Under the pieces are notes generated by a model, which saw only the letters and a list, made by a program, of their open reading frames with translations, searched no databases and was not told the DNA's origin. From the NCBI GenBank assembly GCA_026415135.1, contig JAOAHS010000035.1, positions 35,911 through 99,910 of the forward strand: a stretch of 64,000 nucleotides of DNA. Reading direction: 5' to 3'. Numbering within the stretch: position 1 is the stretch's first letter; each line of letters opens with the position of its first letter. This stretch comes from Calditerrivibrio sp. (lineage in GTDB: Bacteria; Chrysiogenota; Deferribacteres; Deferribacterales; Calditerrivibrionaceae). Positions 16,167-24,943 of this stretch are shown in pieces. The position numbers and the translations under genes were made by a program.

Positions 16167-18500
16167 ATGGGAATTATAGATTTTAACAATAGCCGCAAAG
16201 AAAGGTTTTTGGCACCCTGCATATTTTTAAGCGGTGATGTAACCGCAGGGATCGAAAGTGAATATCAAACAGCTGTAGAAGGGGATAAAGAGATTGTTGA
16301 TCTACCAGTATATTTAAGGAGATCCTCCTACTATTCAAATCTCATAAAAAGAACAAAAAATGGTGAATACCAACCCTACAAACTAAAAGAGATAGAGGAT
16401 TACCTAAACGATAACAAAAAAAAGATATGGGAAAACAGTTTTGTCATAATACCCAAAAAACATCTTAATAACTATGTCTTATCACTCATCGATTACGATA
16501 TGTTAAGTGATAAAACAGATCCCTCTCTCGGATATAGAAAGGACAAACATCTCTTCGAAACAGTCAACAGAAATGGAGAAAAATGTTTCAGATTCCCCGT
16601 AAGTTATATGCTAAGAATTGCATTAGCAGATTTCATAGGTGAGGTGAAAACCCAAAGCAGTATTGCCGAAAGAGTTGGTAAAAAGTTGTTAGATCATTTT
16701 TCAAACGATAATACCTCTCCTGAAGTAACCTCCTTTTATATCTGCGAAAATATAAAAGAGAACATCGGCGCCCATTTAGCCAAAGAGAATGTGAAAAGGT
16801 ACCTTTTTACACAACTACTAACTGAGTACAGCAATAAAAAGTTCGGACTAATGGACAGCGGTCAAAGGGTCTACGTATACCACTCCCCCTTAACTCCCAC
16901 AAGACAACAGAAACTTAATAGTCTGATACCCGACAGTCTCTACAGAGAACTTTTTATAAGCCCATGCCTTGCTGGCTGGAACAGAGGTGAAGAAAAAAAG
17001 AAATACATGGAACTTTGTCACCTTGCCCTATCTAGAAGTCACCTAAACACCCTTGAAAAATTGAAGGATGCTGGTTTAATAAAAAACAATCTCATCGTTT
17101 TACCAAATACCTCCAACACATCTCTTACCAACAACGGCATCCACATCAGTATTGGGAGCAAATTTCTCACGGATAAGATAAAAAAAGATAAATCACTGTT
17201 CAATCTGTCAGCAGAGAAATATTATTCCGATCTCGTGGTCAAGATTGTGGAACATTTTATCCCCCTTTTAACAGTAACTTACTCCGCATCAGTCTACAGA
17301 ATCCCATTTCATAAAATACATCCGGAGACCATATTAGGCTTTTTACCCCATGAGCTTGACTTCACCCATCTAAGGATGATTTACCGCAGATGGATAAAAA
17401 AAGTTCATAACAAGCGTTTTGGACATCGATTTATGCCAAAAGGTCCCCTCTGGTGGGATATGATCCTTGAAAAAGGGCTAATGCTTAAAGGGGACTATTT
17501 ACCTGATTTTAGGGTGTTGGATTATTTTGTATCCATTCTTAGCACAGAGACCGCTTCTGGGCTCGATGGAAAACTCAACAACCAACAATTATTAAAAAAA
17601 GAACTCCATGAGATGGGCATATTCGATGAAAGGCTTTCCTTTTATGCTCTTTATAGGGGAAGATACGTAGAAAATAATGGTTATAGTGGGTTTGAAGGGA
17701 GATTTTATAGCTGTTTTTACAACCTTTTCGATGATACCAAACACTGTACCAACCTGCAAACCCTTTTTACAGCCCTTGCCTATAAATATATCATGTCTGG
17801 CAAACTTACCCATCAAGATATTCCGGACACCCCTCACATCGAAAGTGAACGAAGACAGATCTTTTTTGCAACAGCTATTGGGCTACCTACCGTATACATA
17901 AAAAGCGATACAAAAAACAGCTTTATGCTTTATATCCTCTCCCACTGCGAAAAGATTAGAAACAGCAGAAGATACCCCGGTTATCTTCGGTTAGAGATAA
18001 AAGATTACATGTCAGCTCTATTAAAAATAATAAACAAAGATGCCATCGATATAGCTGAAAATCTCTCAATAATAGATAGCCTCAATGATCTTAAGATCAG
18101 AATAAAAAATGAAAAAGAAACAAATGCATATAAAATTTCAAGAAGTATTACAGCACAACATAATAAAAAATCCCCATTAGATATAAACAGTGATATTTTC
18201 AACAGCGAAATAGAGGAGTTTTATCGCAATCAGCTCCGCTTAAAGCACATAGAGGAAGGGTTTGAGATATTAAAGAATGACATCCTTAAAAAAATTAAAG
18301 AAGGTCTTATCACCAATTATCATACAAAAGATCTCTATCTTTTTGATGAACTTGATAATCTTCTACAAAGAGCTAAAAATAGATTCAACAACGGAATACT
18401 AACCCTTGAAGATATTACAAAACTACTTTCAATAATGCTCATCGATATCAGTGTCGAAATGGGTTATGGAGGTAAAAATTGCGCAGACATTGCTTTATAG
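16167..18500 (+). CDS. Unrecognised 777-residue protein heading the Psd/Lgt cassette
   Basis: I cannot assign this large, probably cytosolic protein; no signal peptide or membrane helix is evident. Notable stretches are an early GDVTAGIESEYQTAVEGD, whose G-x-E-x-E pattern recalls glutamate-cysteine ligase/glutamine synthetase-like active sites, later HRFMPKGPLWWDM, GFEGRFYSCFYNLF and ESERRQIFFATAIGLP, and a charged helical C-terminal third. The ligase resemblance is only a hint. GAGGTGAT precedes the ATG. It overlaps the phosphatidylserine decarboxylase gene by 22 bases, whose ribosome site lies inside it, so the two are translationally coupled. That coupling suggests a role with membrane phospholipid enzymes. 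Confidence 0.85.
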   Translation: MGIIDFNNSRKERFLAPCIFLSGDVTAGIESEYQTAVEGDKEIVDLPVYLRRSSYYSNLIKRTKNGEYQPYKLKEIEDYLNDNKKKIWENSFVIIPKKHLNNYVLSLIDYDMLSDKTDPSLGYRKDKHLFETVNRNGEKCFRFPVSYMLRIALADFIGEVKTQSSIAERVGKKLLDHFSNDNTSPEVTSFYICENIKENIGAHLAKENVKRYLFTQLLTEYSNKKFGLMDSGQRVYVYHSPLTPTRQQKLNSLIPDSLYRELFISPCLAGWNRGEEKKKYMELCHLALSRSHLNTLEKLKDAGLIKNNLIVLPNTSNTSLTNNGIHISIGSKFLTDKIKKDKSLFNLSAEKYYSDLVVKIVEHFIPLLTVTYSASVYRIPFHKIHPETILGFLPHELDFTHLRMIYRRWIKKVHNKRFGHRFMPKGPLWWDMILEKGLMLKGDYLPDFRVLDYFVSILSTETASGLDGKLNNQQLLKKELHEMGIFDERLSFYALYRGRYVENNGYSGFEGRFYSCFYNLFDDTKHCTNLQTLFTALAYKYIMSGKLTHQDIPDTPHIESERRQIFFATAIGLPTVYIKSDTKNSFMLYILSHCEKIRNSRRYPGYLRLEIKDYMSALLKIINKDAIDIAENLSIIDSLNDLKIRIKNEKETNAYKISRSITAQHNKKSPLDINSDIFNSEIEEFYRNQLRLKHIEEGFEILKNDILKKIKEGLITNYHTKDLYLFDELDNLLQRAKNRFNNGILTLEDITKLLSIMLIDISVEMGYGGKNCADIAL

Positions 18501-19477
18501 ATAGAAGATCTGGCAAAATGATAGAAGAAAAGCCTTTAGGTGACAAACTCATACATTTTTTATACTCTTCTGTTCGAGAAAAAGCACCCTTTATCTTTAA
18601 CTTAGCCATAAGTAAACATACAACGAAACTCCTAAAATACATAAAGTACAATAAAAGCCTAACCAACAATGAGTTTTTAGAATATTGCAATAGCCTAAAT
18701 ATAGATACTAGTGAATTATACGAGGTAGAAAAGATCAAAACCATCGAAGACCTTTTCATGAGAAAGATCAGATACTGGGAAACAAGACCTATGGATGAAG
18801 ACATTAACATAATCGTTTCCCCTGCAGACTCTAAAATGGTGGTTGGTTCCCTCTACGATGATCCTTTACTATTGCTAAAAAACAAGTTCTTCACCATAGA
18901 AGAACTACTCTACAAAATAGAATGGATAAAAACCTTCGCTGATGCAGACTATGCCATCTTTAGACTTACCCCAGATGAATATCATTATAATCATCTACCG
19001 GTATCAGGAGTTGTTCTTGATCACTACGAACTTGACGGAGTGTACCACTCATGTAACCCAGAAGCAACAGTTGCCGTTTATACCCCACTATCCAAAAATA
19101 GAAGAGTCGTCACAATCATCGACACAGATGTCCCAAACGGTAGTGGTGTAGGTATTGTAGCATTCATCGAAGTGGTCGCCATGATGATAGGTCAGATATG
19201 TCAAGCCTATTCAGAAGTCAAATACGATGATCCTAAACCTTTAACTACAGGGCAATTTGTCAAAAAGGGCCAACCCAAATCGGTCTACAAACCGGGTAGC
19301 AGCACAGATCTTGTCCTTTTTGAAAAGGGGAGGGTAACTTTCGATGAGGATATCCTCTTACAAACAAGAAGAAGCGATGTGGATAGCAGATACTCTATGG
19401 GTTTTAAACAGCCTTTAGTTGAGGTTAGAGTTAGAGTTAGAGAAAGGATCGCTACCAATACTAAAAGCAAACATTAA
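18479..19477 (+). CDS. psd: Phosphatidylserine decarboxylase-family protein
   Basis: A 332-residue proenzyme of the pyruvoyl-dependent PS decarboxylase family, which makes phosphatidylethanolamine. Family marks are IVSPADSKMVVG (catalytic Asp region), DEYHYNHLPVSG (conserved His) and the self-cleavage motif G273-S274-S275-T in KPGSSTDLVLFEKG. Cleavage before the serine would create the pyruvoyl group. The start is TTG 18479, set by GGAGGT five bases upstream inside the previous gene; the product then begins RRHCFIDRRSGK, typical for this group. The C-terminus carries a Val-Arg run encoded by three GTTAGA repeats. Neighbours suggest it may serve a dedicated lipid-modification cassette rather than bulk PE synthesis. 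Confidence 0.9.
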   Translation: MRRHCFIDRRSGKMIEEKPLGDKLIHFLYSSVREKAPFIFNLAISKHTTKLLKYIKYNKSLTNNEFLEYCNSLNIDTSELYEVEKIKTIEDLFMRKIRYWETRPMDEDINIIVSPADSKMVVGSLYDDPLLLLKNKFFTIEELLYKIEWIKTFADADYAIFRLTPDEYHYNHLPVSGVVLDHYELDGVYHSCNPEATVAVYTPLSKNRRVVTIIDTDVPNGSGVGIVAFIEVVAMMIGQICQAYSEVKYDDPKPLTTGQFVKKGQPKSVYKPGSSTDLVLFEKGRVTFDEDILLQTRRSDVDSRYSMGFKQPLVEVRVRVRERIATNTKSKH

Positions 19478-19492
19478 TAAGGAGTTTTTATT

Positions 19493-20554
19493 ATGGAAAA
19501 ACTTTTTTTAGCTGTGTTAGCTTTATTTTTAACAATATTATCCTATATCGGAATAAAATATTTTCCCCATGAGAGATTTCAATTCCTATTTGCATTCCCC
19601 TACAAGAAACTTTCAAACGGCAGTTGGCTATCGTTAAATATCACCTTTTATGGCCTTTTTAATGCTATAGCTTATACGACCGGTTCCCTCTTGGGGGTAA
19701 TCCTCATGCTCTCTGTTGGTCTTAAACCGATACAGATACTCGTTACCCTTTTTCTGATATTTGTCATCTGTATCCCTGCATCAAAACTAATTGCCAAAAG
19801 TATAGAGAAATCAAAATCTGGATTCACCGTAGGTGGTGCTGTTTTCGTAGGTGTTTTGATAAGCCCCGTCGCAGTTTTTGTAGCTAGCCTGTATGGTGAT
19901 TGGAACTGGGCTCAAATGCTACTTCCTACAATCTCCTCCATGGCGATAGCTTACGCAGTCGGTGAAGGTATAGGTAGACTCGGCTGTTTGAGCTTTGGAT
20001 GCTGTTATGGCAAGGCTGTAGATGATATCAACCATCCTTTGCTTAGATCTTTTTTTGAAAGATTTTATACAATCTACACAGGTCGATATAAGAAAGCCTC
20101 CTACTCATCAAATCTTTGTAACAAAAAAACAGTACCTGTTCAAGCTGCGGCCAACATTATCTATTCCATTGTAGCTTTTTTATCCATAATTGCCTACATC
20201 TATGGCTTTTTTGTTTTATCCACACTTTTAGTAACCTATACCACCCAGCTTTATAGATTCTTTTCTGAGTTTTTAAGAGCTGACTATAGGGGTGAAGGGA
20301 GAATATCCACCTATCAGAAGATGGCTTTACTGAACATGTTGATTATTTCTTTTTATGTTTTTTTAGTTAATGCAGACAACCCCAAACCGGATATAAACAA
20401 TGCCTTAGACCAACTATCCAATGGATGGTTTATACTGAGCTTGATCATTATTTTCTGTACAACCCTTGTTTATACTGGCGTGAGTACAGCTACCTACAGC
20501 ATAATAAACTTTAGGCTTTCCAGCAAAGCGATTCAGCCAGCAAAGCCAGAATAG
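19493..20554 (+). CDS. Lgt-like prolipoprotein diacylglyceryl transferase family protein
   Basis: A 353-residue polytopic membrane protein with seven or more hydrophobic helices. Near residue 160 it has GEGIGRLGCLSFGCCYGK, matching the Lgt-family core G-R-x-G but with Cys-rich C-x-x-x-G-C-C-Y-G instead of the classical N-F-x-x-x-E. Many Lgt paralogs share this variant. Classical Lgt transfers diacylglycerol from phosphatidylglycerol to a lipobox Cys; the substrate of this variant is unknown. AAGGAG precedes the ATG, 15 bases after psd, so it is third in the cassette. Its 3' end overlaps the convergent CAAX protease gene by 22 bases. Confidence 0.82.
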   Translation: MEKLFLAVLALFLTILSYIGIKYFPHERFQFLFAFPYKKLSNGSWLSLNITFYGLFNAIAYTTGSLLGVILMLSVGLKPIQILVTLFLIFVICIPASKLIAKSIEKSKSGFTVGGAVFVGVLISPVAVFVASLYGDWNWAQMLLPTISSMAIAYAVGEGIGRLGCLSFGCCYGKAVDDINHPLLRSFFERFYTIYTGRYKKASYSSNLCNKKTVPVQAAANIIYSIVAFLSIIAYIYGFFVLSTLLVTYTTQLYRFFSEFLRADYRGEGRISTYQKMALLNMLIISFYVFLVNADNPKPDINNALDQLSNGWFILSLIIIFCTTLVYTGVSTATYSIINFRLSSKAIQPAKPE

Positions 20555-21195
20555 AAATAGTTACCAAAACCGATCGTATAAAGGATCAACCCGTATAAAA
20601 GATGCTCTAAATAGACTAAAGGTAGTGATCTTGTTCTTACATAAGTAAAAGAGAATATGTACCCACCCAAAAGGGAAAGTAGCACTGAAAAAGGATTAAG
20701 ATATATTACATGTCCAAAAGCAAAGGCAAAGGCACTCAGATGTATTAGCCCCTTTTCCTCTTTTACGAGCGGTGCATATCTGTGAAATATAAGTGCCCTG
20801 TATATAATCTCCTGGGGGTATACCGCAAGAAAGGTATATATAAGTATAATGTTCACCCATAGGAAGATATCTTTTCTTATGAAAAAAAATAGGTATTTGG
20901 GGGTAAAATGGGCAATAAAGTAATAAAGCAAACCAGCAAATAGCACAACCTGTATTAAGATCCTAGCATACTCGAGGGTAAGAGGTGGAAGTCTATAAAA
21001 TATCTTTTTGTCGAAGTGTTCATCATTGTATAATAGATAAAAAGCAATCATTCCACCCAACAATATGAAAGGTAGCGGTGTAACCTTTACTAAAAGAGCC
21101 ATACCAACGGGTGCACATAAAAATATCAGAAAATACTCCAGCCACAAGTACCCCAGATTTTGTAAAGACAACACCTTTTCATTCAGCTTTTTCAT
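20533..21195 (-). CDS. CPBP-family (CAAX protease-like) membrane protein
   Basis: A 220-residue protein with about six membrane helices and the three motifs of CPBP intramembrane proteases in relaxed form. Motif 1 reads YPQEIIYRALIF (usual E-E-x-x-x-R, here Q-E), motif 2 is FAFGHVIYL with its His, and motif 3 is YLEHLLYG with its His. Loss of the first Glu may lower or change activity. Such proteins process peptides or have other membrane roles; the substrate is unknown. It is a single gene, convergent with the Lgt-like gene and divergent from the alkaline phosphatase. Confidence 0.82.
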   Translation of the reverse strand: MKKLNEKVLSLQNLGYLWLEYFLIFLCAPVGMALLVKVTPLPFILLGGMIAFYLLYNDEHFDKKIFYRLPPLTLEYARILIQVVLFAGLLYYFIAHFTPKYLFFFIRKDIFLWVNIILIYTFLAVYPQEIIYRALIFHRYAPLVKEEKGLIHLSAFAFAFGHVIYLNPFSVLLSLLGGYIFSFTYVRTRSLPLVYLEHLLYGLILYTIGFGNYFYSGFAG

Positions 21196-21234
21196 AATGA
21201 TATAATTAGCTATTTTTTGTCATATTGCAAGTTT

Positions 21235-21262
21235 TTGAAACTTTTTTTACAAACACTTAACA
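21235..21262 (+). promoter_or_regulatory. Possible phosphate-regulator binding repeats upstream of alkaline phosphatase
   Basis: TTGAAA (21235), TTTACA (21246) and TTAACA (21257) recur with exact 11-base spacing in the divergent region between the CAAX protease and alkaline phosphatase genes. Eleven-base phasing of TTNACA- or CTGTCAT-like hexamers is the layout of PhoP/PhoB boxes. The first copy is degenerate and the region is AT-rich, so this is a weak call. Confidence 0.3.
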
Positions 21263-21408
21263 AACAAAATGTTACAATATATTCATATTCCTAACTAAAA
21301 CTTAAATACATCATATTTTCCTATTTTAGATTTTTTTATATTTTTTTTAACATTTAAAAGAACTACCCTTAACAAATTACTGATATAAGATAATAAAGGA
21401 GGTGTTCC

Positions 21409-22953
21409 ATGAAAAGACGGGAATTTCTAAAAGCATCAGGCTTTGCAATCGCAGCTTTAGCAACAAGCAAAGAGCTCTTTGCCAAAAAGATGGAACCATC
21501 AAGAGGACAAGGCATTATCTTTATGGTAGGGGACGGTATGCCACTTGGTGTCATGAAGGGTATGCAAACTATCTTCTCCAAAGAGCTTAGCTACAATTCA
21601 AAGATCTATGAATTGCTAAAAGATCCTAAAGCTGTATTAGCCCTTCAAAACACAAGCTCCCTTTCCAGCGTTGTAACCGATTCTGCACCTGCATCTGTTG
21701 CGTGGAGCACAGGATCTAAAACCCTTAATAGAGTCTTATCCACTTTGCCAGATGGTAGGAATCTCAAAACGATTTTGGAGCTGGCAAAGGAAAACGGCTT
21801 GTCCTGTGGGGTAGTAACCACCACAAGATTGACACACGCAACACCAGCCGCCTGGTATTCCCATAATCAGAACAGGGATAATGAGGATGATATAGCCATC
21901 GATCTTTTAAAACTACAGCTTGATGTTGCACTCGGAGGTGGTGATAGACATTTTTCACCTGAGGGAAGAAAGGATAAAAAGGACCTTTATGCAGAGTTCA
22001 TGGCAAAAGGTTATGATGTAGTAAAAAACAGGGAAAGCCTAAAAGAGAAGCTTTACAGCAATAGACCATTACTTGGTGTTTTCAGTTCATCCCATATCAG
22101 TTACTATGTGGACAGGGTTAATGATAAAAATATTGCTTCAACCCAACCAGATTTGCCAGAAATGACCATTGCCGCATTAAATAGATTATCAAAAAACCCA
22201 AAAGGGTTCATCCTTCAAATCGAAGCAGGCAGAATCGATCACGCTTCCCATGCCAACGATGCCTGGAGTGCGATGATGGACTGTTATGAATTTGATAAAA
22301 CTGTCGAAGTAGTACTTGATTTTATCAAAAAGAACCCCAGAACACTGCTCATAATAACCTCTGATCACGGTAACTCTGGATGGGGTATCAATGGCACCGG
22401 CCCAGAGTACAATGACTCCACCGAAGGATTATTTTTTTATAAACAAAACAAGGCCTCCTTTGAGTACATGATAAAACTGATGAAGAAACAGGACCAAAAA
22501 TCAATAAAGGAGATCTTTGAACAGTATACCTCCACCAAAATCTCCCCAGAAGAAGCTGATGCCATCTTCAAAGGTCTTAATGAAAAAAAAGAATACACAA
22601 TAAACGATATTTGGTATGAACCAGAAGCAACTATGGGTAGAATATTAGCCCACAGCAAATATCAGTCCTCAGGGGAAAAATTATCAAAACCAGCTATTTC
22701 TAGAAGGGGGAATGTAAACTGGACATCCACCAACCATACCGCAGAAGACCAGATCGTTATCGCCTATGGGCATAAAGCCCATGAACTGGGAATTAAAAGT
22801 TATATTGACAACACCGATCTTTATTTTGCCATGTCAAAATTTTTAGGTCTCAAATACAAAAACCCAGTCATGACCGAAGAGGAAGCAAGGTCTTACCTAA
22901 AATCTATTTCCATGAAAGAGTGGATGGAGCATCTTAAACTGCATATCTCCTGA
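21409..22953 (+). CDS. Tat-exported alkaline phosphatase
   Basis: 514 residues. The N-terminus KRREFLKASGF is a twin-arginine signal followed by an Ala-rich helix, so the enzyme is exported folded to the periplasm. Catalytic features of the PhoA superfamily are present: VGDGMP, D91-S92-A in VVTDSAPASVAW with Ser as nucleophile, THATPAAWYSH, QIEAGRIDHASH, ITSDHGN, and STNHTAEDQ near the C-terminus. It releases phosphate from phosphomonoesters. AAAGGAGGTG gives an excellent ribosome site. The 213-base AT-rich upstream region contains 11-base-spaced TTNACA-like repeats, a possible phosphate-control site. A strong terminator follows. Confidence 0.95.
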   Translation: MKRREFLKASGFAIAALATSKELFAKKMEPSRGQGIIFMVGDGMPLGVMKGMQTIFSKELSYNSKIYELLKDPKAVLALQNTSSLSSVVTDSAPASVAWSTGSKTLNRVLSTLPDGRNLKTILELAKENGLSCGVVTTTRLTHATPAAWYSHNQNRDNEDDIAIDLLKLQLDVALGGGDRHFSPEGRKDKKDLYAEFMAKGYDVVKNRESLKEKLYSNRPLLGVFSSSHISYYVDRVNDKNIASTQPDLPEMTIAALNRLSKNPKGFILQIEAGRIDHASHANDAWSAMMDCYEFDKTVEVVLDFIKKNPRTLLIITSDHGNSGWGINGTGPEYNDSTEGLFFYKQNKASFEYMIKLMKKQDQKSIKEIFEQYTSTKISPEEADAIFKGLNEKKEYTINDIWYEPEATMGRILAHSKYQSSGEKLSKPAISRRGNVNWTSTNHTAEDQIVIAYGHKAHELGIKSYIDNTDLYFAMSKFLGLKYKNPVMTEEEARSYLKSISMKEWMEHLKLHIS

Positions 22954-22960
22954 TCAAGAA

Positions 22961-22990
22961 GCTCCCCGTTATTTGGGGAGCTTTTATTTT
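22961..22990. terminator. Terminator between convergent alkaline phosphatase and DUF362 operon
   Basis: GCTCCCC (22961-22967) pairs perfectly with GGGGAGC (22975-22981), followed by a T-rich tail on the plus strand. It lies between two convergent stop codons. Confidence 0.85.
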
Positions 22991-23451
22991 TTTATACCTT
23001 TTATGATCTGTTCCATCACCTTCACAGCATCGTTATTTTTAACTGCTACCCAATAGTTGGTATCTTTTAAGAGAAAATAGTAGTTATCCATATCCATGCC
23101 TGATACATAATAGGCATCTATATCAGCTATCTTAACTTTTTTTAAGCCCATAAATACCTTACTGTGGGGCATTTTACGATGCATCTCTTCAAATAGTCTC
23201 TTAGCTTCGTATTCGTTTTTTGATTTTGAACCCCACATAATTATCAACTTATCTTTAAAGCTGTACTCTGCCACAAAACCGTCCACGAGCGGAAACCTTG
23301 TCCCATGCAACCTGTGTATCTCTTCTATGGCCTCATTACCCTTTACTAGCCTTGTCAAATTTATATTCAGTAGTTTTTTAGGTGGCTCGTAGCTCCATAG
23401 CATGTTGATGAAGGAAACACACATTACTAAGACTAATATAAAAACTCTCAT
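22984..23451 (-). CDS. Exported protein of unknown function in the DUF362 operon
   Basis: 155 residues with an N-terminal hydrophobic signal (about 1-20) and a mature region of about 135 residues. It is rich in Lys, Met and aromatic residues, with no cysteines after the signal, so it probably does not bind an Fe-S cluster. I do not recognise the family. GGGGGTG inside the end of the polyferredoxin gene serves as ribosome site, and the two genes are one base apart, so it is the third member of that operon and may be a periplasmic partner of the iron-sulfur proteins. Confidence 0.72.
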   Translation of the reverse strand: MRVFILVLVMCVSFINMLWSYEPPKKLLNINLTRLVKGNEAIEEIHRLHGTRFPLVDGFVAEYSFKDKLIIMWGSKSKNEYEAKRLFEEMHRKMPHSKVFMGLKKVKIADIDAYYVSGMDMDNYYFLLKDTNYWVAVKNNDAVKVMEQIIKGIKK

Positions 23452-23452
23452 A

Positions 23453-24943
23453 TCACTGCACCCCCATTGTTCCGCCTTTTTTTACAGCAGTTATATATAT
23501 CGCGGGTTTGTCTGTTATTGGGCATTTATATTGACATATACCACAGCCTATACACAAGTCCGGTTTTATTTTCGGTAGATGCACCTTCTTTTTGAGGCCA
23601 TCGATGGTGGTAATTTCGCCCACTTCAAAAACAATCGCTTTAGGAGCCGTAGGGCAATGTTCTTCACATACCATACAATTTATCCCAAAAGCGTAAGGTA
23701 GACAACGATCTTTATCGAAATAAGCAGTACCTATAACAAATCTTTTTTTATCTGCCAAGGGAAGATTTTTGATAGCACCCGTAGGGCAGATCTGCCCACA
23801 TAAGTTACAATTGTAAAGACAATAGCCATAGTTAGGATCACCAACTGGCGTCCAAAGCCCTTCCAACCCTGCTTGTAGAAATGCAGGTTGTAAAAAGTTT
23901 TCTGGGCATACTTTCATACAACCACCACATCTTATACAAGTTGATAAAAATTCCGATTCGACAAGTGCTCCGGGAGGTCTTATAAGGTGTTCATTTCTCA
24001 TTGGGTCTTTCCTACCTGATTTAATTAGTAAAACTGCTATAAAACCGGACATTAAAGCGTGGATGGAGCTCCTTTTTTCAAGATCGATTTTAGAATAGGG
24101 TAGACTTTTTTCATATTTTAAAACCCCAGTAGGGCACTGCCTGAGGCAATCAAATAGGAGCATACATTCCGAACTTTTTATCTCGCCCATCGAAGGTTTC
24201 TGGCCTGCATAGCAAGCCCTATCGCAGCGCTGACAGCCACTACACCCATTATATCTCCTGATCTTAAACATAGAAAACTTTGCAATAAAGCCATACAATG
24301 CCCCCAAAGGGCAAAGTGCCACACACCAGAATCTTTTATAATATAAGTTCATCCCAAGGATGAACAAAAAAAATAACCCAACAAACATCGATTGATGATA
24401 ATAAAACCTTTCTCTCCCCATCACATTATAGAAGAGAAAATTCTTAAATACCTCAGGAAATATATTCACATCATAAATCTGGGAAACAATCGGCAAAATA
24501 AAGATACTCAAACCTTTTACCAATATAGACAGTGGATCAAGGTAGCCTGAAAAGTTTATACCAAAAAGAGATAATGTTACCAATAGGATAAAAAGATAGT
24601 ACTTAAGTTTGTGAAGATCATACCTGTAAGTATCCACCTTTTTTGAAAACATACTAACTATGTGATTTAACGTCCCCATTGGACAGACCCAACCACAAAA
24701 AAACCTCCCCATCACCCCAGTAAACAACAAAAAAGGGATAGACCACAAGAAGATAGTCTCAAGCCTGTATGTGGACAGAAGTGTTGTAAGAGCAACTAAC
24801 GGATCCACCGCAAAAATATATTTTATCCCCCCTTTCAAAACCAAGCTTTCACTATAAATACCGCTATCAATGATCGCTGATAAAAAAATATAAATAAATA
24901 TTATAAAAAAAATACTCTGGGATATAACCCTAAAGCTTTTCAT
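23453..24943 (-). CDS. Membrane-bound 4Fe-4S polyferredoxin, NapH/CcoG-like
   Basis: 496 residues. The N-terminal half has about five membrane helices with two conserved motifs, FFCGWVCPMGTLNH and RFWCVALCPLGALYG, typical of NapH/CcoG/RdxA-type proteins. Multiple ferredoxin-like clusters follow: CSGCQRCDRAC, CIRCGGCMKVCPENF, CNLCGQICPTGAI, CMVCEEHCPTAP and CIGCGICQYKCPITD. It would carry electrons between the quinone pool and a periplasmic or cytoplasmic partner. It overlaps the upstream DUF362 gene by 14 bases. DUF362 plus polyferredoxin pairs recur in anaerobes without a settled role. Confidence 0.92.
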   Translation of the reverse strand: MKSFRVISQSIFFIIFIYIFLSAIIDSGIYSESLVLKGGIKYIFAVDPLVALTTLLSTYRLETIFLWSIPFLLFTGVMGRFFCGWVCPMGTLNHIVSMFSKKVDTYRYDLHKLKYYLFILLVTLSLFGINFSGYLDPLSILVKGLSIFILPIVSQIYDVNIFPEVFKNFLFYNVMGRERFYYHQSMFVGLFFLFILGMNLYYKRFWCVALCPLGALYGFIAKFSMFKIRRYNGCSGCQRCDRACYAGQKPSMGEIKSSECMLLFDCLRQCPTGVLKYEKSLPYSKIDLEKRSSIHALMSGFIAVLLIKSGRKDPMRNEHLIRPPGALVESEFLSTCIRCGGCMKVCPENFLQPAFLQAGLEGLWTPVGDPNYGYCLYNCNLCGQICPTGAIKNLPLADKKRFVIGTAYFDKDRCLPYAFGINCMVCEEHCPTAPKAIVFEVGEITTIDGLKKKVHLPKIKPDLCIGCGICQYKCPITDKPAIYITAVKKGGTMGVQ

